Of a stretch of 64,000 nucleotides of DNA, positions 52,210 to 62,871 are shown piece after piece. The DNA comes from Xestospongia muta (lineage: Eukaryota; Porifera; Demospongiae; Haplosclerida; Petrosiidae), in assembly GCA_963693285.1 (NCBI GenBank), contig OY848925.1, positions 6,426,932 through 6,490,931 on the forward strand, given 5' to 3'. Positions within the stretch are counted from its first letter, which is position 1. Every line of letters starts with the position of its first letter. The position numbers were made by a program, and so were the translations under genes. Below the pieces are notes generated by a model. The model was not told the origin of the DNA. It was given only the letters and a program-made list of their open reading frames with translations, and ran no database searches.

Positions 52210-53513
52210 CACTAGTACTGTGACTTCCAACTCTGAAATAAAAGAGTTAAATATTATTGAGAGTCTAAAGGGTTAAATACCTATATGTCATAGCTTCAAT
52301 AAGTACTGGTCTTCCTTCCTCGACACAAACCTGTTTAGCGTGTTTTGTGACATTATACATGGTCAATACTTCATTGCCGTCAACTCGAATGGCTTCCATA
52401 CCATATCCTATACCACGATTAACAATCCCATCACCAGCGTATTGATCTTTTATGGGGATGGATATAGCGTAGCCATTATTGCGACAGAGGAAGATGACAG
52501 GACAATTTAAGGTGGCAGCAAATTTCATTGCAGCATGGCAGTCTCCTTCCTGAGCTGCTCCATCTCCGAAATAGACAATGACACAGTTTTTGGAACCAGC
52601 CATTTTCATACCATATGCATAGCCTGGTGCTAGAATGGAGTACGTGAACATGAGAAGGAGTACAATGTATCAAGGCAATAGTTAACCTTGTGGTATTTGA
52701 GTAGCCAACGGAGATGAGATAAAATGAAAGTTATGTTCTTTACTTCCATAATGTACTGGCATTTGACGTCCACGACCTTTATCCAAATTGTTTGAGAAAC
52801 ATTGATTCATCATATCATCAAGTGTAAATCCTCGCCACATGAGGACACCTGTTTCACGATATTGGGCATATACCACGTCTTCCAAATCCAAAGCAGCTGC
52901 TGTTCCAAAATGTGTACCCTCCTCTCCATAATTCATCATATAAAATGATATGAGACCCTGTTGTCATGGAAACAGAATGGATGTGGTTAATTGTGTGTAC
53001 TCAATATGTACCATTCTCTGTGCTCTATAAAGATATTGATCCATTAATTGCAGTGTCAGCATTTTGGAGTACATACGTAACAGAAGATCTTTGTCAAGCT
53101 AGAAAGAAAAACATCTGCTTATATGATAATGTATCTATTAACAATAATCATAAACAATCTAGTACTAGTCTCCTATTGAAGCATATGACATAAATATATT
53201 GTAATATTTGAATACATTTGGGTCTTGGGAGGAGTCAAGTACTATTCCTTCATTATTCAGTATACGATATATCGGTCGTAGATGAAGAGTCTTATTTGGT
53301 GAACTAGCTTGCATTAGATCAGTTGTATAAGGAGGACCTCGTGGACTAACCTCCTCTGATAGTACTGGTATTGTATAATGGAGTTGCTATAGGGAAAAAT
53401 GCGCTCTATTTAGGTATAGAGAGGTTCTTTACCTTCTTGCAACATAATCTGTTGAGCCATAACTGATAACTGTTACCTGCTCTTCTTGTTAGAAACAAAA
53501 ACCTGCCAGCCAT
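52172..53513 (-). pseudogene. BCKDHA: BCKDHA copy 4 (C-terminally truncated)
   Basis: Six exons without a premature stop. Conserved residues CRNNGYAIS are kept, but the next stretch reads [10 protein letters not shown] where the others have [11 protein letters not shown]-terminal region missing as in all copies. Confidence 0.75.
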
Positions 53514-53539
53514 TTTTCTGGAGGTGTGGCACTACCCAC
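53514..53539. promoter_or_regulatory. 26-bp divergent promoter gap, BCKDHA / MTIF2, copy 4
   Basis: Conserved gap between ATG 53513 (-) and ATG 53540 (+). Confidence 0.5.
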
Positions 53540-55095
53540 ATGTCAACAATGGCTCTGTGGAAGAATGTAAGTTTTTTAAAAATACTTTTTTTAATTTCTG
53601 CAACTTTTTAGGTTTTCAAAGTATTAAAGTATTCACTTCAAATAAGATCATATGCTACTAATCAAGTAGGTGTGGTTAACATTATATTATCGTTACTGTG
53701 ATGTCATTGTATTCAGGAGAAGATTGCTGTGACATTAAAAAATGGACTGACTGTTTGTCAATTAGCAAAACAACTTAATGTAAAAACAAGTAAGTATCGA
53801 TTCACGTGGATTAAAAATTACTTTGTCGCTGATAATTAGAATTAAGTGATATTATGGTATCTCTATTTTAGCCGGTATAATTAAGACATTGCAAGAATTA
53901 GGTGAAAAAAGTCACACCCTCAACACTCGTTAGTTGATCATCTATTAATACATGACCACACCCCTTTCCAGGCATGTCATTGGAGTTAGCAGAACTTGTT
54001 ACCATGGAAATGGGACATCCCATAAAAGAGACCAAAACTAAAGATGCCACACCCATAATCGGATCTAAAGATACATTAAAGTAATAAGTATAATACCTGC
54101 TATTTGTTATCACATCTTATATCTTAGACCACGCCCACCTATAGTGACTGTAATGGGTCATGTTGATCACGGCAAGACAACTTTACTGGATAACCTTCGA
54201 AGTACATCTGTGGCCTCAAGAGAGGCAGGTGGTATTACACAACACATTGGGGCTTTCTCAGGTACATTAAGATGATTCACGTTATTAAGAATACACTCCT
54301 TAGTTCCTTTGGTAAGTGGGAGAACCATTACATTTCTGGACACACCTGGCCATGCTGCGTTCTCTGCTATGCGTTCACGTGGTGCTAATGTAACTGATAT
54401 CGTAGTTCTTGTGGTAGCTGCTGATGATGGTGTAATGCCACAGACAGTGGAGTGTATTAAAATGGCTCAGGAAGAACAAGGTAAGTATGTACATGTCTTG
54501 TTAGTACATTGATTGTGTGTCTCTTTTCAGTTCCTATTGTAGTGGCCATTAATAAATGTGATAAATATAGCAGCAATGTAGTAAGTGAGAGAGAGAGAGA
54601 GAGAGAGAGAGAGGGAAAGATAATCATTTTCACACACTTTATCTCTCTCTAGTCCAAAGTTAAGCAGCAATTGCTACAATATAGTATACAATTAGAAGAG
54701 TTTGGTGGCGAAGTGCAAGCAGTTGAAATCTCCGCCCTCACTGGTAATGGATTGGATACATTAGAAGAAGCTATTATTGTATTAGCTGAACTGAATGAAA
54801 TCCAAGCAGATCCCACAGGACCCACAGAACTAAAGCAGCTGCTGTTGGTGGTTGTTGTGTTAAAAAAGGACAGCTGGTACGAGATGCTATTTATCAATTG
54901 TGGCGAAATGAGGAGTTGATCCATGAAGGTACACTAGTTGGTATGAAACGAGAGAAAGAGAACATTAGTATGGCAAGAAAAGAAACAGAATGTGGACTGA
55001 GTTTCAGTAAAGATCCTGGTTGGGAAGGTGATAAAATAATATGTCTACGTAGGAAAGATGTACCACAACCATTAGAATGGGATATTGGATTCTAA
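53540..55095 (+). pseudogene. MTIF2: Mitochondrial IF-2, copy 4 (domain II-III deletion, out of frame)
   Basis: G-domain exons are complete, with the intact donor at about 54261. After QADPTGP the sequence jumps at about 54825 to the C-terminal exon. The join CCCACAGAACTAAAG puts that exon in the wrong frame, ending after NCGEMRS. Domain II, the linker, domain III and part of C2 are gone. The native frame of the tail still reads to PLEWDIGF*. Confidence 0.85.
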
Positions 55096-55232
55096 TGAGA
55101 TATTATTTAAGAGTTAAAAATAAATAAAGTATTTATTTATTTATTATTTGTAATATTAATACAGGGACATTATTATTAAGTGAACTAGTGCCTACCATTG
55201 TACATACCATTGTACATGATATATATCAACTT

Positions 55233-56925
55233 TCATGAGTCACTTCTTCCTCACTATCTCTTACTGAAGAATGAGTCAAAGATACTTTACCAGCTGTTAC
55301 TGCTTTTCTACTAATATCATCATTTACATGTAAATCATCTAACTGGTCTATAAATTAAAATGTTATTGAGAAGAAATATTATATAGTCTCTTACTTTCTA
55401 TTTGATGGAGCCATCCCCTAGCTCTCTCTTCCATTAATGTTAATAGTTTAGTCTGCATATTTGAACGATAAGCTATAAATTCTTCTTCCAATGCTTCTTT
55501 CTTAATTTCACTTTGTCTCAGTTCATGATGAAGAACATCAATCACTTCTTGTTGTGATGCTAACCTCCCTTGAAGGACAAGAACCTCTTGTCTCAGTCTC
55601 TCCATTACACACACCTGCTCACAGTGAGCCACAATTGACATAGTCCTCCTGTTGCCATAGTAACAGCTTAATAGCAAAACCACACTCACTAGCTAACCAG
55701 TTTTTGATGTGGTCAGTCATGGCTTCCAGAGATTTAAGTGAACCTGCAGTCTGAGCTGATAATAATACAGTATTAAATTATTTAATATTGTAGGGGCTTA
55801 CCAGAGTATGGTGGTACATACACCATAAGTGTACTGTTCTCCCAATAGTCTGCCTGCATTCTGAGGGAGGGATAGACAGATAGCTGGGGTAACAGACCAA
55901 ATACCAATGTACTTATATCTTGCTGTTATTATAGGATCATCAGTAAATCCATGACGAGAGAAGAACTTTTCTGCTTTGTGATCAGCAAATGTCAATACAA
56001 CATCATATTGACCCACAATGGCTGGGTCTTTGATGAGACGGAGGAGATATCCTCCAACACCAAATCCTCTCCAACGATGACGAACAGCTAATAGTAGTAC
56101 TTGAACTGATGATTCTCCCGGTTTACTACAAATGGACAGATAAATAGATCAATGGATGTATAGATAAATAGATACATATCCATACCTAGATAACCTCATA
56201 AATGTGATAGAACCAACCAATCTATCATCTATTCCAACTGAAGACAAATGTAATGGATCCATGTTCCTTCTCTCTCTAACTTGAGTCAGAAATCTATCTC
56301 GTTCTTTGTCATAAGTCTTTACTTCTTCACTCTCCTCCTCTTCCTCGTCCCTATAATAAAGAAATAATTATTATGTCCATTTAACTAATTACTTACTTGT
56401 CATCATCCTCACTATCACTGTAAAGATCAGCGTATGGATCACAATAATCCTCTTCATTATTCTCTAGTAGCTCCACCCCTATTTCATTATCCTTTGTTTC
56501 CACAGTCTCTTTGTGATTTGTTAATGTTGTAGGTGGACCATGTTGCTTTCTATATTCTAATACAGCTGGTAAAAATAATTTTATATCATTATGATTATTA
56601 ACTGTGGGGGCATACCCTTTTCAGTAGCCAATACAAATATCGTACGTGAGGGTTTTGTTAAACTCCCATAAATTGCCTCGAGTTCCATGTCAGGTAAAGC
56701 AGCTGAATAGAGAGCTGCCATGGAGTGAAAGAGATCACGTGAGTCGATGGGCGGGGAGACACCATGGACAGGACTCCGGCCAATTGATCCCTCTCTTTTC
56801 TCTCTTACTTCTTCATCATCATGACATTTTAAACGACGAAAATTTACCAGTAAGACATTAGCAGAGATCTTCTTCTCGCCATCACGGGAGGAGAAAGTCG
56901 TAGTCTCACTTAATACTTCAACCAT
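55233..56925 (-). CDS. GNAT-domain/coiled-coil gene, copy 4
   Basis: Open in all exons examined; close to copy 1. GEKKISANV in exon 1 and LENNEE in the acidic exon are the main differences. Start ATG 56925. Confidence 0.6.
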
Positions 56926-56999
56926 CACCTCCTCCAATCAGCTGTCTCATTTAGTGGGTGGGGCTCAATCCTACTCTCTTCCTCTGCAAACTAGCGAAC

Positions 57000-57031
57000 T
57001 AGACCCTCCTTATCGTGATAAGGAGGGTCTA
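57000..57031. promoter_or_regulatory. Perfect GATA-type palindrome, copy 4
   Basis: TAGACCCTCCTTATC, a two-base spacer GT, then GATAAGGAGGGTCTA: a perfect 15-bp inverted repeat between the divergent GNAT and CD36 starts. Other copies are imperfect at this site. Confidence 0.6.
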
Positions 57032-57108
57032 GCTCACTATAAGATTAATACAAACCTTACATTATTTATAGATGTTGTCCTACAAGCTGATGCTTTAACG
57101 TAACTAGA

Positions 57109-57638
57109 ATGAAATGTAGCTGTGGTAGAGTGTGTTGGTACATCCTAACTCCATGTTGTCTCTTAACTTCACTGGTGTTAGTTGGTGCTGCAGTAACAAT
57201 CTTTCTATTGTATTCATCACTACTGGCCCAGCAAGTACAGGAAGTAAGTCCTTTTAAAACGACTGTTTCTTTGATTCTAGCTTCAGAAAGTGACTATAGT
57301 ACCTGGTCACCTACCTTTTGAACAGTTTCAACATCCCAGTGTACCAATGTATAAAGATATATATTTTTTTAATTTAACTAATGCTGAAGAATTTGTAGAT
57401 GGTGCACGTCCAAGAGTTGAAGAAGTTGGTCCATATTCTTTCAGGTAAAAAGATACTCTTTAAGTTACAAATATTATGTTGTATTTGATCAACATTGAAA
57501 GAGAGAGATAGAGAAATAGGTTTGCTAATAATACTACACTCATTAATCATTTCTCTGAGTATAGGGAATATCACCATAAGTTCTTCAATGACTCTAATCT
57601 ATCTAAGAACAGTACACTGTTGGAGTATACTCAATTGT
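57109..57638 (+). pseudogene. CD36-family 5' fragment, copy 4
   Basis: Three exons as in copy 1; truncated at the same donor. Confidence 0.7.
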
Positions 57639-57851
57639 GTAAGTTATAAATGGATCAATGGATATTCAGTATAGATGGATAGACAAATTAATGTATGAAT
57701 AGATGGTTACATTACAGAAAAGATACATCTACTAGATGTATATAATAAAAAGAACAGTTCATATAACGTAATATATACCTTTTATAAGATATAGGGTTGT
57801 TCTAAATTAATCAAATATTATGATAAATATAATTCATCGTGTGTAGTATAT

Positions 57852-58222
57852 TCATGTGAAGTTAAGACCACCTCCAGCTAGACCACTTGAGTTAGCTCTG
57901 ACTCCGCCCCCTAAATTACTTCTAAATCCAAATAGTCCAGATCCTTGTTGACCAAACATGTCAGCACCACTTCCAAGACCACTCCCATCTAGACCTCTAG
58001 TTATACCTAACATACCACCTGGTTGACTTGTAAATAAACTGGTATATAAAAATGAATGGATAGACAAAATGGACACATGGTTAGATAATGGATGAATAAA
58101 TAAATTATGAGATATTACATTATATAAAATTAACAGAAGTCCCTACCTATTAAAGACATTTCACCTGAGATTATATCAGTATTATTACCGATACCAGTTC
58201 CAACTCCTCATCCTCTTCCCAT
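57852..58222 (-). pseudogene. Glycine-rich small frame, copy 4 (broken)
   Basis: The start exon carries the same early TGA as copy 2 and the second-exon acceptor is lost. Confidence 0.35.
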
Positions 58223-58367
58223 GACTCAACCTCCAAGTCCAAGATTACCTGGGCTCTGTCCACTCCAATCTCTCTGTCCCTACATTAAATTAAAGATTAT
58301 TAACATAGTGTGATTGGGGTTAAAATATAGACCATTCAAATTTAGTTTCATATGTTTTCAAGCACCA

Positions 58368-58373
<6 letters not shown>

Positions 58374-58398
<25 letters not shown>

Positions 58399-58400
58399 AG
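58374..58400. repeat. CA microsatellite, expanded in copy 4
   Basis: Uninterrupted CA run in the spacer; shorter in copies 1-3 (for example 9589-9602). Confidence 0.8.
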
Positions 58401-59893
58401 TATATAGTATAGAGTATTACTAGTAATTAACAGATAACTTACTAACTCCTTAGAACATTTGGTGAAGAACAAAGTAAACAGAAAACATCAGAAAGACTAA
58501 CAATTGATAAATTCTTTGATTTTGCAATAACGTTTGAATTTTCTGCAAAGGAGATAGAAACTGATTATTAAGAACCCCCTCCTCCATACTGGAAGTAAAA
58601 AGACAGTTTTCTGTAAATTCAACAAACACCAGTTGAACTACACATGACAATAGGAGGTGTGGCTAAAAATGTATTTTAAGTAACTCCTATTAATGTGATA
58701 TCGCCATAAATATTGGAGAGTTACTCTGTAGCAATGGAGAAAACATGTTATAGACTTTGACTGATGTTGTAACTAGGTCATGTTGTAGACGATATGATCA
58801 AACTCATCTTCATCATGTTATATCTGAACAACTCACTAGAGCTCAAGCTGACTGGGTCTCCGAGGGAGAAAAGACACAATTGTTATGTTCCAGTAAGTAT
58901 CAAGTTCACAGGTCATAGAGCATCAAGTAGTATTCTCAACTAACTGGAGGATGAAAATGTTAATGATAGCTACCTGTAACTAATAGTTTTCATTATTACA
59001 AGACTACAACAGACATCATATGAACTTTTGACATAATATTCCTTTGTCTCCTTCTCTTCCTTCAGTCTGTAGTCTGTTTAATAATAAAAGACAAGACACT
59101 CTTACCGCCATGTTTAGTCGCGGGTTTGCATTTTTCCATAGTTACATACCACACCTATTAAAGTAGCAGCTGCAGAGCCAGCAGCTGTTGGTGAGAAAAA
59201 GTTTGCTGCTTAAGTCTTTACTGCTTTAAGCCTTCTTTACTAGAGAAACTACTAATGATAGAAGATAACTAACTAGCAAAACTGCTAACTACTAGATACA
59301 GTCTACTACTGTTAATAGAAACTAAGTTTGTTTAGTAGTAAGTTAATAGTTGTAATGTTATCAAGAAATCTTCTGATGTTGTATGGATCAGTACTTTCAT
59401 GGAATTGTTAAAAGTGAGTGTATTATTAAATAGAACGTGTTATTAAATATAATAACTTGTTAAGTGAACTGTGTGTGTAGGAAATAAGTTTTTTAGGTAA
59501 TTTTGACAAATTAATTGGCTTTAATTAATGGATTTTTTATTAGCAGTAGTAATTAGTGGTATTAGACGTAGCGATAATATTTAATTTTATATAGCTACTA
59601 ACTAGAGGCCTATTAATGTACAATTTAGTCTAGTTTGTTTGTTATAATTGTATTTGTAAATATTAGAAATAACAATATTGAAGCTTTTATTATTAATTAA
59701 TGTAGGCGTGGTCAATTGTCAAGTAGAGAAGTTGAGTTTTTCTAGAGAAGAAGTGAATTATAAAAATTGTTAACTTTGTTAGAAGACAAAGAACTGGAAA
59801 CTAAAGTATTTAACTAATAATTGACTTATTTGAATTTGAAATAATTTATTTTTAGTCAAAAAAATACAGCAATAGTACAAAAATAACTAATAA

Positions 59894-60462
59894 TTAACGT
59901 CTAAGGAGTACATTATCATTAACAATCAAATACTTCAAACTATTATTATTAACAACAACATTTTGTAATTGTTGTTTACCAAATTTAGTAATATTAGGAC
60001 AGTCATAGAAAGATAGTACTTGTAGTGTGTTAGTGTTTGTAATTAGAGTAGATAGATGTGGTATGTCTTTATCAGTAAAGTTATTGTCATTCACCAAGTA
60101 TAATCTCTTGATTATTTTATTACCAACTACAGCAGTTGTTAATAAGTGGTAAGTATCTGGTACGAGAGGTGAGGAGGAAAGACGTAGGACCTCCATTGTT
60201 TGGTTATAAGGTAGTACTTGAGATAGTTTACTGACACAGTTAATATCAAAAGGAGTGTTCTCTATATAAAGTCTCCACACTTGACATCCATTAATATCAG
60301 TTAATATTGTAAGTAAACTTTGAGGAGATAATGACTTGAGTACAATACTCCATGTTTTGTGTTGTCGTCTCTTTAATTGACGTATCACTTCTTTACATTC
60401 TGCCACAGTAGATGAAGTAAGTCTAACTCTATCACTGTACCACTTAACACTTCCAGTGTCTC
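59894..60462 (-). pseudogene. Orphan receptor LRR exon, copy 4
   Basis: Complete LRR exon, open, with its own set of variable residues (W-S-I-V-L, RLYIENT, VLRLSSS, RLYLVND, VLSFYDC, YLIVNDN; ends LLRR*). The intron upstream is cut at 60880 and again at 61093, so no coiled-coil or Death exon belongs to it. It could be spliced to a distal exon only across copy 5. Confidence 0.65.
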
Positions 60463-61093
60463 CTATAATAAAACATAGTTACTATATAATATTTTACACA
60501 CACAACAATAGTTATACACACACTCTAACATGCTCAACTACGATTGTCAAGGCCTAACGAAGAAGACGACGCCATTACTGATGTTAGGTTACTATAGCAA
60601 TGATGTACGGAGATGAACGGATTCTACAAAACGGTCTTAAATTTACTGAGTGTTATACTAATAATTTACTGTATTAGATGATGTGAGCTAAGATGGGAAG
60701 GTCAATATCTACTGAGACAGGCACACAGGGTACTGAACTGTTATACCAATAATTTACTGTATTAGTTGGAAGACTAAATTTCTGTTGATATATTATCACT
60801 CAATGATCTGAGCCAGGATGAGGATGTCAATATCTTACAAAGTTACTGAGACCATGTCAGTGAGGATGACTCGATTATATCTATTAGTCTTCTCTCCATT
60901 TTTTTGTTTTTCTTATATTTTCATAATACATGTATACATATAGCTGAAAATATTGATGAGGGATTAATTTGACCATGTTGGTGATTTTTGAAATTCAACA
61001 ACTTTTGATACCACATTATTTTAATATAATACATTGGAAGCCTTAAAATTTATTCTCTCCAATATTTCCACTATATTCAGTACAGTACATGTA
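60463..61093. other. Rearranged intron remnant with two breakpoints
   Basis: Contains two of the ~70-bp GATG(T/C)GAGC-type motifs. A jump at about 60880 (GATTATATC|TATTAGTC) skips about 390 bp relative to copy 2. A second jump at about 61093 (GTACATGTACTAT|TGGAGAG) starts copy 5. Short shared bases (TAT) at the second join suggest microhomology. Confidence 0.6.
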
Positions 61094-61561
61094 CTATTGG
61101 AGAGTTACTCTGTAGCAATGGAGAAAACATGTTATAGACTTTGATTGATACTCTAATTAGGTCATGTTGTAGACGATATGATCAAACTCATCTTCATCAT
61201 GTTATATCTGAACAACTCACTAGAGCTCAAGCTGACTGGGTCTCCGAGGGAGAAAAGACACAATTGTTATGTTCCAGTAAGTATCAAGTTCACAGGTCAT
61301 AGGGTATCAAGTAGTATTCTCAACTAACTGGAGGATGAAAATGTTAATGATAGCTACCTGTAACTAATAGTTTTCATTATTACAAGACTACAAAATTAAC
61401 AGACATAATATGAACTTTTGACATAATATTCCTTTGTCTCCTCCTCTTCCTTCAGTCTGTAATCTGTTTAATAATAATAGGCAAGACACTCTTACCGCCA
61501 TGTTTATTCGCAGGTTTGCATTTTTCCATAGTTACACACCACACCATTAAAGTAGCAGCTG

Positions 61562-61708
61562 TTACATGTAGCAAACTTAGTATGATGTAAAAGTAAAAAT
61601 AACACTGTTTTTATTACTAATGCACTACAGCTGCATAAACAATAGTACACTAGTAATAAAAACAGTGTTATGTCTACTTTCACATCATATTAAGTTTATT
61701 ACATGTAA
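61562..61708. repeat. Long imperfect inverted repeat (hairpin), copy 5
   Basis: Same hairpin as 27412-27558, with a few substitutions in the right arm and loop. Confidence 0.75.
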
Positions 61709-62302
61709 TCTGTATAACAATATATTAGTTAAATCAACAAATCAATTTTTACAGTGTAGTTGTAATGTTATCAAGAAATCTTCTGATGTTGTATGGATCA
61801 GTACTTTCACGGAATTGTTAAAAGTGAGTGTATTATTAAATAGAACGTGTTATTAAATATAATAACTTGTTAAGTGAACTGTGTGTATAGGAAATAAGTT
61901 TTTTAAGGTGATTTTGACAAATTAATTGGCTTTAATTAATGGATTTTTTATTAGCAGTAGTAATTAGTGGTATTAGACATAGCGATAATCTTTAATTTTA
62001 TATAGCTACTAACTAGAGGCCTATTAATGTACAATTTAGTCTAGTTTGTTTGTTATAATTGTATTTGTAAATATTAGAAATAACAATATTGAAGCTTTTA
62101 TTATTAATTAATGTAGGCGTGGTCAATTGTCAAGTAGAGAAGTTGAGTTTTTCTAGAGAAGAAGTGAATTATAAAAATTGTTAACTTTGTTAGAAGACAA
62201 AGAACTGGAAACTAAAGTATTTAACTAATAATTGACTTATTTGAATTTGAAATAATTTATTTTTAGTAAAAAATATAGCAATAGTACAAAAATAACTAAT
62301 AA

Positions 62303-62871
62303 TTAACGTGTAAGGAGTAAATTATTATTAACAAGCAATTTCTTGAAACTATTATTATTAACAACAACATTTTGTAATTGTTGTTCACCAAATTTAGTAA
62401 TATTAGGACAGTCAGTGAGAAATAGTGATTGTAGTGTGTTAGTGTTTGTAATTAGAGTAGATAGATGTGGTATGTCTTTATCAGTAATGTTATTGTCATC
62501 CCACAAGTATAATCTCTTGATTATTTTATTATCAGCTACAGCAGTTGTTAATAAGTGGTAAGTATCTGGTACGAGAGGTGAGGAGTAAAGATGTAGGTAC
62601 TCCATTGTTTGGTTATAAGGTAGTACTTGAGATAGTTTACTGACACAGTTACTATCAAAATGAGTGTTCTCTATAACAAGTCCCCTCACTTGACATCCAT
62701 TAATATCAGTTAATATTGTAAGTAAACTTTGAGGAGATAATGACTTGAGTTCAATAATCCATGTTTTGTGTTGTCGTCTCTTTAATTGACGTATCACTTC
62801 TTTACATTCTGCCACAGTAGATGAAGTAAGTGTAACACTATATCTGTACCACTCAACACTTCCAGTGTCTC
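62303..62871 (-). CDS. Receptor LRR exon, copy 5 (gene continues beyond window)
   Basis: The protein is identical to the copy-2 LRR exon except Pro for Gln in SSPLV(P/Q)DT. The upstream intron follows copy 2 to the end of the window, so the coiled-coil and Death exons should lie to the right of 64000. Confidence 0.65.

Larger units (their letters stand above)
50831..61093. repeat. Tandem unit, copy 4 (truncated, 10.3 kb)
   Basis: Begins like the other units. It keeps the genes through the receptor's LRR exon (59894-60462) and then collapses. After about 60880 it jumps roughly 390 bp ahead inside the LRR-upstream intron, and at about 61093 it jumps back to sequence upstream of the LRR, starting a fifth copy. 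The coiled-coil and Death exons of this receptor are missing. The YIF1 body is deleted as in copy 2. Confidence 0.85.
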
